The notes under the pieces are model-generated. The model was not told the DNA's origin, searched no databases, and worked only from the letters and a program-made list of their open reading frames with translations. A stretch of 64,000 nucleotides of DNA, taken from positions 15,220 through 79,219 of the forward strand of contig CAPGBJ010000069.1 in assembly GCA_948616425.1 (NCBI GenBank), given 5' to 3'. Each line of letters starts with the position of its first letter. Within the stretch, counting starts at the first letter, position 1. The DNA is from an uncultured Oscillospiraceae bacterium (GTDB lineage: Bacteria > Bacillota > Clostridia > Oscillospirales > Oscillospiraceae). Positions 8,011 to 16,378 of the stretch are shown here, one piece after another. Position numbers and translations under genes: made by a program.

Positions 8011-9255
8011 CTATGCCTCCCAGCCGGCCAGATAGGCCTTCTGCTCCTCGGTGAGGGTGTCTATGGTCAGGCCCATGGCGGCCAGCTTCACCCGGGCAAT
8101 CTGGTCGTCGATCTCATCGGGGACGAGGTACACCTTCTTCTCCAGCCCCTCTCTATGCTTGGCCAGCCACTCCAGAGACAGCGCCTGAACGGCAAAGGAC
8201 ATGTCCATAATCTCGGCGGGGTGGCCGTTCCCCCCGGCCAGGTTGACCAGCCGGCCCTCAGCCAGCACATTCAGGGTGCGGCCGTCAGGGAGCTTGAAGC
8301 CCTCGATATTCTGCCGGCGGGGGAAGGTCTCGGCGGCCATGGTGCGCAGGGCAGCCACGTCCACCTCGCAGTCGAAGTGGCCCGAGTTGCACAGGACCGC
8401 GTTGTTTTTCATCACCTCAAAATGCCGCTTGACAATGACGTCCTTACAGCCGGTGGCTGTAACAAAAATATCACCGATCTTGGCGGCCTCGTCCATGGAC
8501 ATCACCCTAAAGTTCTCCATGGTGGCGTCCAGCGCCTTGAAGGGGTCCACCTCGCAGACCACCACATGGGCCCCCATGCCCTTGGCCCGCATGGCAATGC
8601 CCTTGCCGCACCACCCGTAGCCGGCCACCACCACCGTCTTGCCCGCCACGATCAGGTTTGTGGTGTGCATGATGGCGTCCCAAGTTGACTGGCCGGTGCC
8701 GTACTTGTTGTCATAGTAGTGCTTGGCTTTGGCATCGTTCACCGCCATCATGGGGCAGGGCAAAATGCCCTCCCGCTCCCGGGCGTAGAGGCGGTGAATG
8801 CCGGTGGTGGTCTCCTCACAGCCGCCCAGAAGGCGGTCGCCGTACTGGGCGCACTTGCCGCCGAGCAGGTTGACGAGATCGCCTCCGTCGTCCACAATCA
8901 GGTGGGGGCGGCACTTTAGGGTCTCAATGAGAAGGTTTTCATACTCCTCCATGCTCACCCCATGGACCCCGTAGGTGGCTACGCCGGAGTCGGCCACGGC
9001 GGCAGCCACATCGTCCTGGGTAGACAGAGGGTTGCAGCCGGTAAGGTGGACCTCCGCCCCTCCCTCCCGGAGGACCAGGCCCAGGTTGGCGGTCTTTGCC
9101 TCCAGGTGGACGGAGACAGCGATGGTCAGCCCGGCGAAGGGCTTTTCCCGGCGGAAGCGCTCCTCAATGCCGCTGAGCGCGGGCATAAAGTCCCGCACCC
9201 ACTGGATCTTTTGGTGGCCCGAAGGGGCCAGGGACATATCTTTGACAATACTCAC
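8011..9255 (-). CDS. ahcY: S-adenosylhomocysteine hydrolase
   Basis: This 414-residue NAD-dependent enzyme splits S-adenosylhomocysteine into adenosine and homocysteine after methyl transfer. Visible motifs are VSVHLEAKTANLGLVLREGG in the substrate domain, the NAD-binding VVVAGYGWCGKGIAMRAKG, and NSGHFDCEVD. It is the short, insertion-free form common in anaerobes and archaea. A GTG start at 9255 is used, with GGGAGGA 6 bases upstream. This organism therefore appears to recycle SAH by AhcY; whether a Pfs/LuxS route also exists is not visible here. The promoter overlaps a palindromic repeat. Confidence 0.95.
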   Translation of the reverse strand: MSIVKDMSLAPSGHQKIQWVRDFMPALSGIEERFRREKPFAGLTIAVSVHLEAKTANLGLVLREGGAEVHLTGCNPLSTQDDVAAAVADSGVATYGVHGVSMEEYENLLIETLKCRPHLIVDDGGDLVNLLGGKCAQYGDRLLGGCEETTTGIHRLYAREREGILPCPMMAVNDAKAKHYYDNKYGTGQSTWDAIMHTTNLIVAGKTVVVAGYGWCGKGIAMRAKGMGAHVVVCEVDPFKALDATMENFRVMSMDEAAKIGDIFVTATGCKDVIVKRHFEVMKNNAVLCNSGHFDCEVDVAALRTMAAETFPRRQNIEGFKLPDGRTLNVLAEGRLVNLAGGNGHPAEIMDMSFAVQALSLEWLAKHREGLEKKVYLVPDEIDDQIARVKLAAMGLTIDTLTEEQKAYLAGWEA

Positions 9256-9312
9256 GGTAATCCTCCCTGTTCTGTTATCCCCTCTGTATACGGGGAAGCT
9301 TTTGTCGCACCT

Positions 9313-9341
9313 ATCTTAGCACATTTTTGTATGCAGGGCAA
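9313..9341 (-). promoter_or_regulatory. Sigma-A-like promoter of ahcY
   Basis: On the minus strand, TTGCCC (9341-9336) and TAAGAT (9318-9313) are 17 bases apart. The -35 hexamer lies inside the palindrome at 9332-9362. Confidence 0.5.
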
Positions 9342-9362
9342 GGGTGGAGTCCTTGCCCCGCA
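9332..9362. repeat. Imperfect palindrome of the GGCAAGG/CCTTGCC family
   Basis: Arms TGCAGGGCAAGG and CCTTGCCCCGCA pair with one mismatch around a 7-base loop. The core is shared with the elements at 19541-19618 and 45362-45386. Confidence 0.6.
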
Positions 9363-9402
9363 TCACATCCCCGCAAAATTCTATTTGTTCACACTTTCAC
9401 TG

Positions 9403-9431
9403 TAGACTTTCCTGGAAAAAACGGGTACAAT
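9403..9431 (+). promoter_or_regulatory. Sigma-A-like promoter of the rhomboid-like gene
   Basis: TAGACT (9403-9408) and TACAAT (9426-9431) are 17 bases apart. The -10 overlaps the first in-frame ATG (9430), which argues that the real start is further downstream. Confidence 0.5.
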
Positions 9432-9468
9432 GAAGGTTATGATTTCTGATTCAGAGGAGGACTCAGCC

Positions 9469-10356
9469 TTGAAAACGCTGTCGCGCTGGATTTCCCGGTT
9501 TTGCTATAACCATCCCAAATTGGGCATTCCCAACCTGACCCGATATCTGGTCATCGGTATGGTAATCGCCTATGCCATCGGATGGACCACCTACTTCACC
9601 TTCTACCAGTATCTGGCCCTGTACCCAGAACTGGTCTTCCAAGGACAAATCTGGCGGCTGGTCACCTTTATTTTTATCCCCATTCAAACCAATCTGTTTT
9701 GGTTTGTCTTTGAGGTGCTGTTCCTCTACTTTGTGGGCACCAGTCTGGAGGAATTCTGGGGGGCCGCCCGTTTCACCGTCTTTTTCTTCCTGGGCGCCAT
9801 TCTCAATGCCGTGCTCACCTTTGCGGTCTACGGCCTGCTCCCCGTTCTGGGCAATTCTATGACTGCGTTCAGCTTCTATTTCACCCCCAGCATGACCTAC
9901 ATCAAGCTGTCCATGTTCTTCGCCTTTGCCACCATCTATCCGGACGCCTATATTCGGACCTACTTTATCATCATGGTCAAAGCCAAGTGGCTGGCCCTGT
10001 TGTCCGCCGCCGTCGAAGCTCTGATGGTAATTCGCTGCCTGATGGAGGGCGATTGGTTCGGTATTCTGCTCATTGTGGTCTCTCTGTTCAACTACCTGCT
10101 GTTTTTCTGGGAGGACCTGCTCAAGCTCATGGGCCGCCAGGTCAGCCGAGTGCAGCACCAAACCGATCCCAAAACCATCAACTTTAAAAAAGCCCAGAAG
10201 GAGCTGCGCCAGCGCCGGGGCTATCTCCACAAGTGCGCCGTCTGCGGCGTCACCGACCAGGACAGCCCGGAGATGGAGTTCCGCTACTGTTCCAAATGCA
10301 ACGGCTACTACTGCTACTGCTCCAACCACATCAACAACCACACCCACATACAGTGA
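9469..10356 (+). CDS. Rhomboid-like membrane protein without visible catalytic dyad, cysteine-rich C-terminus
   Basis: This 295-residue polytopic protein is predicted from a TTG start at 9469, which has GAGGAGG 8 bases upstream; the ATG at 9430 overlaps the promoter -10. About six membrane segments span residues 30-220. The rhomboid loop motif GQIWRLVTFIF, with the W-R pair, and the IYPDA...MVKAKWLALL segment match the rhomboid fold. The catalytic GxSG serine motif and the TM6 histidine are not recognisable. After the membrane domain comes a cytoplasmic tail with CAVCG, CSKCNGYYCYC and NHINNH, a probable zinc site. By analogy with iRhoms and derlins it may bind membrane clients without cleaving them (inference). 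It is followed after 27 bases by the next gene. Confidence 0.7.
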   Translation: MKTLSRWISRFCYNHPKLGIPNLTRYLVIGMVIAYAIGWTTYFTFYQYLALYPELVFQGQIWRLVTFIFIPIQTNLFWFVFEVLFLYFVGTSLEEFWGAARFTVFFFLGAILNAVLTFAVYGLLPVLGNSMTAFSFYFTPSMTYIKLSMFFAFATIYPDAYIRTYFIIMVKAKWLALLSAAVEALMVIRCLMEGDWFGILLIVVSLFNYLLFFWEDLLKLMGRQVSRVQHQTDPKTINFKKAQKELRQRRGYLHKCAVCGVTDQDSPEMEFRYCSKCNGYYCYCSNHINNHTHIQ

Positions 10357-10383
10357 GACAGCAGGCCAGTCCTTCTGAGACGC

Positions 10384-11427
10384 TTGGAGGTGCCCATTAC
10401 GGCAAAGTTTGTGTTGCAGCCGGGGGAACAGCTGATCGGCCAGGGCTGGATGGCCTACTGGCACGATATCTTCGGTTCCGGCTCTCTGAAACATGAGGAT
10501 ACAAAGGTCCATGTGACCAATCACCGAATCTTCTGTGCCCACTGGATGGGCCCAGAATATATGGATATTCCCCTGTCCCACATCCGAGGTTTTCAAGTGG
10601 GGCGCCGGCGATGTATTCCTATTCCCAAGTTGACCATCTATTGTCGAGACGGCACCACCCATATATTTATCGACTTCCGGGTCCAGAAGCTGCGGCGCTG
10701 GCTGTTGATGGCGGGGGTAGAGGAGTACCCAGCGGAGCAGGGTCACAGACCTCCAGTCTTTTACACCGCCGCCCGGAACACCCTGTACGTGTTGTTTGCG
10801 CTCTGGGTCGTCATGGGCTCCTTTCCCACCGGACTCCTTTATGATCTTGGGGCGGGACGCGGAACGGAACCTGGCCAGCGCCCCAGCCAGGCGGTCCATC
10901 GGGTGGTCAATCAGGGGGAGCTTGTACGCCTCTATGACCAAGCAGTCCCTGCCACTGCCAAAGGCAGGAATGTGATGCGCTGCCCGCTCCTGTACAGCAG
11001 AGACGCGCTCCAGGCTGGGGCCGACTTCGAGAAATATTGTTTTCTGCGCTACCCGCTCCCCCGCTGGCAGACCGCCATCACCAGCGTTCTGATGCAGGGA
11101 CAGCACAACTATTACCATCTGCTGGAACTGGAGGATGGCTCCTGGCTGTGTGTCTACTTTGACGACTACTTGATGTTCCAAAATCTCTTCGGCGGGCAGG
11201 TCCAGCTGCCATCTGGCCGGGTGCGCAAGGCCTCTGCGTCAGAGCGGAATATGCTGAAGCTTATGACAGACCACCACCCCCAGTTTCAGATTGAGAGCGG
11301 CTATATCCTGGATACATATCGGTACGGCAAGGTTGCGGTGTTTGATATCTACCTGCGCTTGGCCTTGGCTGCGGGGGGACTCTGGTTGCTCCATCTGGGG
11401 GAGCGAACATTCATTTGGAGGCGGTAG
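10384..11427 (+). CDS. Unknown membrane-associated protein with a PH/GRAM-like N-terminus
   Basis: The frame encodes about 347 residues. The first 120 resemble a PH/GRAM-like domain: VLQPGEQLIGQGWMAYW, then VTNHRIFCAHWMG, IPLSHIRGFQVGRR and HIFIDFRVQKLRRWL. A hydrophobic segment follows at about residues 138-158 (NTLYVLFALWVVMGSFPTG), then an outer or cytoplasmic domain of about 180 residues, and a short C-terminal hydrophobic stretch (LRLALAAGGLWLLHLG). The start is uncertain: GGAGG at 10386-10390 overlaps the first TTG, GTG follows at 10390, and the best-spaced codon would be a rare ATT at 10396. It is probably co-transcribed with the rhomboid-like gene. Confidence 0.65.
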   Translation: MEVPITAKFVLQPGEQLIGQGWMAYWHDIFGSGSLKHEDTKVHVTNHRIFCAHWMGPEYMDIPLSHIRGFQVGRRRCIPIPKLTIYCRDGTTHIFIDFRVQKLRRWLLMAGVEEYPAEQGHRPPVFYTAARNTLYVLFALWVVMGSFPTGLLYDLGAGRGTEPGQRPSQAVHRVVNQGELVRLYDQAVPATAKGRNVMRCPLLYSRDALQAGADFEKYCFLRYPLPRWQTAITSVLMQGQHNYYHLLELEDGSWLCVYFDDYLMFQNLFGGQVQLPSGRVRKASASERNMLKLMTDHHPQFQIESGYILDTYRYGKVAVFDIYLRLALAAGGLWLLHLGERTFIWRR

Positions 11428-11463
11428 GGCTGGGTTTTCCCGTCCTACTGCTATTTTTTGATG

Positions 11464-13071
11464 TCACCTCCCGTCCTCCTCTTCCGTTGCGTGTCCCTCC
11501 GCCACCGCCTCAGCCACTCGGATACCGTCCACAGCCGCGGAGACAATTCCCCCTGCGTAGCCCGCCCCTTCGCCGCAGGGGTAGAGCCCCCGAAGCGCCG
11601 ACTGAAAGCTCTCGTCCCGGAGGATGCGCACCGGAGAGGAAGACCGGGTCTCCACCCCGGTGAGAACGGCGTCTGGGGCCGCAAAGCCACGGAGCTTCTG
11701 GTCCAGTAGGGGCAGTGCCTGGGCCAGGGCGTCGGTCACATAGCCAGGCAGGCAGGGTGACAGGTCCGTCCAGGCGACACCAGGGCGGTAGGTGGGTTGA
11801 ATGGTTCCAGGCCCCTCCGAGGGGCGGCGCTGAAGGAAGTCCTCCACCCGCTGAGCCGGGGCCCGGAAGGAACTGCCGCCCAGCCGGAAGGCCGCCCGCT
11901 CCCACTCCTCCTGAAAACGAACCCCAGCCAACACATCTTTTCCAGGGAAGTCCCCTGGTTCCACCCCCACCAGCAGCCCGCCGTTGATGTTCGCCCTGTC
12001 CCGAGCCCGGCGGCTCATGCCGTTGGTGACCACGCCCCCCCGCTCAGACGCTGCGGCCACCACCTCTCCCCCAGGGCAGACACAGAAGGTAAAGGCTGAA
12101 CGCCCACTGGGCAGGTGGCAGGCCAGCTTGTAGTCAGAGGGGGGCAGTTTCTCCCAACAGCAGCCGTACTGGTGAAAGCTGATATCCCGCTGCCTGTGCT
12201 CCACCCGCAGGCCGATGGCAAATCTCTTTTGTTCCATAGGCACGCCGACATCTCGGAGCATGGCGAAGGTGTCCCGGGCAGAGTGGCCAGGGGCCAGAAT
12301 CAACGTGTCGGCGCACAGCAGGTAGCTCCCTTGAGGGCTTTCCGCCTCCACTCCAGCCAGAGCGCCACCGCTCACCGTCAGCCCAGTGAGCTTGTGGCCG
12401 AAGCGGATCTCACAGCCCAGGGAAACAAGCTCACTTCGGATGTGCTTCACCACCTCCCGCAGCACATCGGTACCGATGTGGGGCCGGTGAGAGTATTTCA
12501 CGTCGGCGGGGGCCCCCGCCTCCACCAGGGCGTCCAGCACGGCGGAGATGCGCCGGTCGTGGGTGCCGGTGGTCAGCTTGCCGTCGGAAAAAGCGCCCGC
12601 GCCCCCCTCTCCAAACTGGACATTGGAGCCCTCATCCAGAATCCCAGTGGCCCAAAACTCCCCCACATCCAAGGTACGCCGGTCAATATCCTGGCCCCGC
12701 TCCAGCACGACGCAAGGCAGGCCGTTCCGGGCCAGAAACAGGGCGGCAAACAGCCCGGCCGGTCCCATCCCCACAACCACCGGGCGCAGAGAAGACCGGC
12801 GTTTCACCGCCGGAAAGGCATATGGAACCCGCTGCGTCAGGGTCACACCCCGGCCAGGGGCGCTCTTGGCTACAGCAGTCTCGTTAGGCAAAGACAGCTC
12901 TACTGTATAGACATAGTGGACATTATGCTTGTTCCGGGCATCAATGGACTGGCGGACAATCTCCAGTTCTCCCAGCGCCCCAGGGCGCACCCCCAGGGCC
13001 CGGGCGGCCCGTTTGTACAGCTGATCCAGGTCCCCATCTACGGGTAGAGGTAAATTTCTGATCTGTAGCAT
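11464..13071 (-). CDS. NAD(P)/FAD-dependent oxidoreductase (COG2509-like)
   Basis: This is a flavoprotein of about 535 residues. An N-terminal domain of about 90 residues (MLQIRNLPLPVDGDLDQLYK) precedes the FAD-binding Rossmann motif PVVVGMGPAGLFAALFLARN, whose strand ends in LERG. NVQFGEGGAGAFSDGKLTTG and the late GLYPCGEGAGYAGGIVSAA loop are typical of the uncharacterised FAD-dependent dehydrogenase family COG2509. The substrate is unknown. The start at 13071 has only a weak ribosome site; GTG 13089 is possible. It is transcribed alone, convergent with the PH/GRAM-like gene. Confidence 0.85.
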   Translation of the reverse strand: MLQIRNLPLPVDGDLDQLYKRAARALGVRPGALGELEIVRQSIDARNKHNVHYVYTVELSLPNETAVAKSAPGRGVTLTQRVPYAFPAVKRRSSLRPVVVGMGPAGLFAALFLARNGLPCVVLERGQDIDRRTLDVGEFWATGILDEGSNVQFGEGGAGAFSDGKLTTGTHDRRISAVLDALVEAGAPADVKYSHRPHIGTDVLREVVKHIRSELVSLGCEIRFGHKLTGLTVSGGALAGVEAESPQGSYLLCADTLILAPGHSARDTFAMLRDVGVPMEQKRFAIGLRVEHRQRDISFHQYGCCWEKLPPSDYKLACHLPSGRSAFTFCVCPGGEVVAAASERGGVVTNGMSRRARDRANINGGLLVGVEPGDFPGKDVLAGVRFQEEWERAAFRLGGSSFRAPAQRVEDFLQRRPSEGPGTIQPTYRPGVAWTDLSPCLPGYVTDALAQALPLLDQKLRGFAAPDAVLTGVETRSSSPVRILRDESFQSALRGLYPCGEGAGYAGGIVSAAVDGIRVAEAVAEGHATEEEDGR

Positions 13072-13088
13072 AACGATACCACTTTCCA

Positions 13089-13117
13089 CCCGGGCTGTGC
13101 CCGGGCTGTTTTTTTGT
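13089..13117. other. GC-rich hairpin next to a T tract
   Basis: CCCGGGC TGT GCCCGGGC is followed by TGTTTTTTT on the plus strand. It resembles a plus-strand terminator but lies in the leader of the minus-strand flavoprotein gene, where it would fold close to the ribosome-binding region. Its role is unclear. Confidence 0.45.
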
Positions 13118-13183
13118 CAGATGCACTGCACCATCCGCTGACAGGGAGCAGCGGACTTACTCCGCAATGTTTCCAGTGTGTCG

Positions 13184-13212
13184 ACTATACCACAATCCGG
13201 GAAAATTCGAAA
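13184..13212 (-). promoter_or_regulatory. Possible promoter of the flavoprotein gene
   Basis: On the minus strand, TTTCGA (13212-13207) and TATAGT (13189-13184) are 17 bases apart. The rest of 13213-13396 is AT-rich and holds the presumed leader of the integrase gene; no att-like repeats were seen there. Confidence 0.4.
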
Positions 13213-13396
13213 GTCCCCTTTTTTCTTTCAACCACTATAATTTACAAAATTCGACATATTCTGCCAAAAACTCTTGTCCTGTAGCCTATTTATCCCCCAT
13301 AGTCTTTTTTAGGATGAATTTTCCTCCTCGCTTGGGGGAAACTTCCTATGGCGGCGCCATCCGTCATATAGAAAAAGATATGGAGGTTAAACGATT

Positions 13397-14512
13397 ATGG
13401 CAAGAAAGACAGTGGAGCGCAACATTTCCTATGACGAGATCCGGAAAATCTACTACGTCAGCATGGATTTGGGCAAGGACAGGGATGGCAAACGGATAAA
13501 GCGGTATCAAACTTACCGCACACTCCACGCCGCCCGGCTAGGTCTGCGAGACTTTCTCACCCACCGGGAGGAGGAACTGCGCACCCCAAAACACGATCTC
13601 ACCCTGGCCGACTGGCTGGAAAGTTGGATGGACAATATCGTCCGCCCCACCCGGGCGGAGACCACGGTATACGGCTATCAAAAAATCATTGACAACCATC
13701 TTCTCCCTGGTTTGGGCCACATTCCCCTTTTGAAACTCTCCCCCATGGACATCCAACAGTACTACATCCAGGTCCAGCAGAACTGCAGCCTCTCCTCCAA
13801 TACGCTGCGCCGTCATCACGACCTACTCTCCTCTGCCCTGCGGGCAGCGGTGCGGCAGGATAAGCTGCTCAACTCCCCCATGGACCGGGTGGAACCCCCA
13901 AGACCCCAGCAGAAGGAGGCGTCCTACTACCGCCCCGAGGAATTAAAGCAGCTGTACACCCTTCTGGAGGGCCATCCACTGGAACTCTGCGCCAAGTTGG
14001 CGGGCAGTCTGGGTATGCGCCGGGAAGAGATCTGCGGTCTGAAGTGGGACTGCATCGATTACCAGCGCCAGCTGCTCTATATCCGGGAGGCCCGCACCGC
14101 CTTTGGCGCCACGGTGGTACAGAAAGAGACCAAGACCCGCTCCTCTGTGCGCACACTGTTTCTGCCCGGCGACGTGGCCCGCCTGCTCCGCTTAGAGCAG
14201 GAACGACAGGAGCGCAAATGGCAGACGCCAAGCGAGTTCGTATTGTTGGATCACAAGGGCCTGCCCTACTCCCCCAACGCCCTGTCTCTGGCCTTTACCC
14301 GGTTTGTCCGAAAAAACGGTCTGCCCCGTATCACCCTCCATGGGCTGCGTCACTCCTTCGCCACTGTGGCTTCCTTCCAGGGCGTCCCCCTCTTTGACAT
14401 CGGCAAAGCCCTGGGGCACGCCACCCCCGCGACAACTGGAAAAATTTACACCCACCTGGTGGACCACACACACGAGGACACCTTGTTAAAGGTCTCAGAT
14501 GCCCTGAAATAA
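13397..14512 (+). CDS. Tyrosine recombinase (site-specific integrase), isolated
   Basis: This 371-residue phage-type integrase has three parts. An AP2-like N-terminal arm spans about residues 1-60 (VERNISYDEIRKIYYVSMD). A SAM-like core-binding domain spans about 68-155 (TLADWLESWMDNIVRP). The catalytic domain starts at about 175. The catalytic set is present: Arg in GSLGMRREEICGLKWD, Lys in KETKTRSSVRTL, H-x-x-R in LHGLRHSFA, and GHATPATTGKIYTH with the His and the tyrosine nucleophile. GGAGG precedes the ATG. No excisionase, relaxase, phage genes, tRNA or direct repeats lie nearby, so it is either a resident chromosomal recombinase or the last remnant of an element. Confidence 0.88.
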   Translation: MARKTVERNISYDEIRKIYYVSMDLGKDRDGKRIKRYQTYRTLHAARLGLRDFLTHREEELRTPKHDLTLADWLESWMDNIVRPTRAETTVYGYQKIIDNHLLPGLGHIPLLKLSPMDIQQYYIQVQQNCSLSSNTLRRHHDLLSSALRAAVRQDKLLNSPMDRVEPPRPQQKEASYYRPEELKQLYTLLEGHPLELCAKLAGSLGMRREEICGLKWDCIDYQRQLLYIREARTAFGATVVQKETKTRSSVRTLFLPGDVARLLRLEQERQERKWQTPSEFVLLDHKGLPYSPNALSLAFTRFVRKNGLPRITLHGLRHSFATVASFQGVPLFDIGKALGHATPATTGKIYTHLVDHTHEDTLLKVSDALK

Positions 14513-14548
14513 AAGGACCAAATCCGTCCAAAAAAATGGAAAAGGGTC

Positions 14549-14577
14549 TTGCAAAAATGGCCGCTCCACATTATACT
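14549..14577 (+). promoter_or_regulatory. Sigma-A-like promoter of the chemoreceptor gene
   Basis: TTGCAA (14549-14554) and TATACT (14572-14577) are 17 bases apart. No sigma-D-type GCCGATAT is present here. Confidence 0.65.
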
Positions 14578-14632
14578 TGATGAGTCGGGCAGTATACCCA
14601 CTCAATGAATTTTTTAAAACTGGAGTGAGCAA

Positions 14633-16318
14633 GTGATGAAAAAGATTCAGCCGTCCCAGGGCGGCACAGGCAGAAAGCAAAAGCGCATCGGCCAGAAAGT
14701 GGGCAATTTGGTGGTCATCATGCAGATGATATCGGTCGTCTTTGCGGTGGGCATATGTGTGATCATGTTCCGCAGTCTGACAACCAGCATGCTGCGAGAT
14801 CGCTGCATTAACGGAACCAATATGCTGTCCTATATTCTCAGCCAAACAGACGGCAGTGAGGACATGAATCAGATACTGGACGACCTGAAAAGCCGTATGG
14901 GGTGCGAATTTACCATTTTCGAGGGCGACACCCGGGCCTATACCACTGTAATTCAAAATGGAAACCGGGCGGTGGGCACCAAATTGTCTTCCAGCCTGTC
15001 CAGCACCATACTGCAGCAGGGAAAATCCTTCGTGGGCAAGGCAAAAATTTTAAATGAGGAGTACTTGGCCTCTTATGTCCCCACAACAGACGCCAATGGA
15101 AAGGTCAACGGCTTGATTTTTGCCGGCATCTCCAGCGCCGAGGTCACTCGACAGATCGGCATGACCGTGATCGTGTCCTCTGTGGTAAGCCTCGCGATCA
15201 TCGCTGTGTGCGTTCTAATTATGGCCGCCTTCCTGAAAAAGTCGGTCTCCTATCCCCTGGCTGAGATCACCCACGTGGCTGAGCGCCTGGAACAGGGCGA
15301 CCTGGGTCTGACCAGCGGCGAAGAGATCAGCGTCAGCGTCCGTTCCAACGACGAGATGGGCAAGCTGGGGCAGATCTTTGAGGAGACCATCCGCCGCCTG
15401 CGGGCCTATATCGGAGAAATTTCCAGCGTGCTGAACTCCATTTCCAGCGGCGACCTGACTAACAGCGCCCAACAGCACTACGTGGGCGATTTTGTGTCCA
15501 TCAGACAGTCTCTGGACAGCATTGCGGATAAACTGAACGACACGGTGGGCCAGATCAGAGCCAGCGCGGAACAGGTGTCCGCCGGCTCCAATCAGGTATC
15601 TAACAGCGCCCAGGCCTTGGCCCAAGGCTCCACGCAGCAGGCCAGTTCTGTCCAGGAGCTGTCCGCCACCGTCAACGAGATTGCGGACAACGCCAAGCGT
15701 ACCGCCCAGGCCACCAGAGAGGCCGGCCAGTTTGTGGACCAAGCCGGCGCCCAGCTAGGCGTCAGTGTCGATTACGTCAAGCAGCTGAACACGGCCATGG
15801 AAAAAATCTCCAATTCCTCGGAGGAAATCAGCAAAATTATTGCCACCATCGAGAACATCGCTTTCCAGACAAACATTCTAGCTCTGAACGCCGCTGTGGA
15901 GGCCGCCCGGGCCGGTTCTGCCGGCAAAGGCTTTGCCGTTGTGGCCGACGAGGTGCGTAATCTGGCCAACAAGTCTGACGAAGCCGCCAAGGCCACCAAG
16001 GAGCTGATTGAAAGTTCCATCGCCTCGGTTACGGAGGGCAGCGACGTGGTCAGCAAGGTCACCCAGTCTCTGGAGCGCACCAGCCAGAGCGCCGCCGGTG
16101 TAACCGCCCGGATGTCCGTTGTGGTGGACGCGGTTGAAAGTCAAACCACCGCCATTGACCAGGTCACCGAGGGGATCAGCCAGATTTCCGCCGTAGTTCA
16201 GACCAACTCCGCCACCAGCGAGGAGAGTGCTGCCGCCAGCGAGGAGCTGTCCTCCCAGTCCAATCTACTCAAGAACTTGGTGAGTTCCTTCCGACTGAAA
16301 CGGGATAGCCGCTGGTAA
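14633..16318 (+). CDS. Methyl-accepting chemotaxis protein with an sCache-like sensor
   Basis: This 561-residue receptor starts at GTG 14633 or ATG 14636 (GGAG upstream suits both). Membrane helix 1 is at about residues 23-45 and helix 2 at about 178-204. The outer loop between them contains [10 protein letters not shown] and a [11 protein letters not shown] close, as in single-Cache sensors for small organic ligands. A HAMP linker follows. The coiled-coil signalling domain has the highly conserved hairpin tip ([20 protein letters not shown], then VADEVRNLA), which contacts CheA and CheW. The chemotaxis kinase genes lie 25 kb away (40.7-45.3 kb). No C-terminal CheR-tethering pentapeptide is present. 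Confidence 0.95.
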   Translation: MMKKIQPSQGGTGRKQKRIGQKVGNLVVIMQMISVVFAVGICVIMFRSLTTSMLRDRCINGTNMLSYILSQTDGSEDMNQILDDLKSRMGCEFTIFEGDTRAYTTVIQNGNRAVGTKLSSSLSSTILQQGKSFVGKAKILNEEYLASYVPTTDANGKVNGLIFAGISSAEVTRQIGMTVIVSSVVSLAIIAVCVLIMAAFLKKSVSYPLAEITHVAERLEQGDLGLTSGEEISVSVRSNDEMGKLGQIFEETIRRLRAYIGEISSVLNSISSGDLTNSAQQHYVGDFVSIRQSLDSIADKLNDTVGQIRASAEQVSAGSNQVSNSAQALAQGSTQQASSVQELSATVNEIADNAKRTAQATREAGQFVDQAGAQLGVSVDYVKQLNTAMEKISNSSEEISKIIATIENIAFQTNILALNAAVEAARAGSAGKGFAVVADEVRNLANKSDEAAKATKELIESSIASVTEGSDVVSKVTQSLERTSQSAAGVTARMSVVVDAVESQTTAIDQVTEGISQISAVVQTNSATSEESAAASEELSSQSNLLKNLVSSFRLKRDSRW

Positions 16319-16341
16319 ACCATCTCATCTGCACACTACAT

Positions 16342-16373
16342 AGGACCGGGGACTTATGTCCCCGGTCCTTTAC
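16342..16373 (+). terminator. Probable terminator of the chemoreceptor gene
   Basis: An 11-bp stem (AGGACCGGGGA with TCCCCGGTCCT) is followed by a short TTTAC tract. Confidence 0.65.
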
Positions 16374-16378
16374 ATCGC

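Noticed and set aside
13397..16318. Integrative element spanning the recombinase and chemoreceptor
   Set aside because: No flanking direct repeats, tRNA or cargo, and the chemoreceptor has its own promoter and normal composition.
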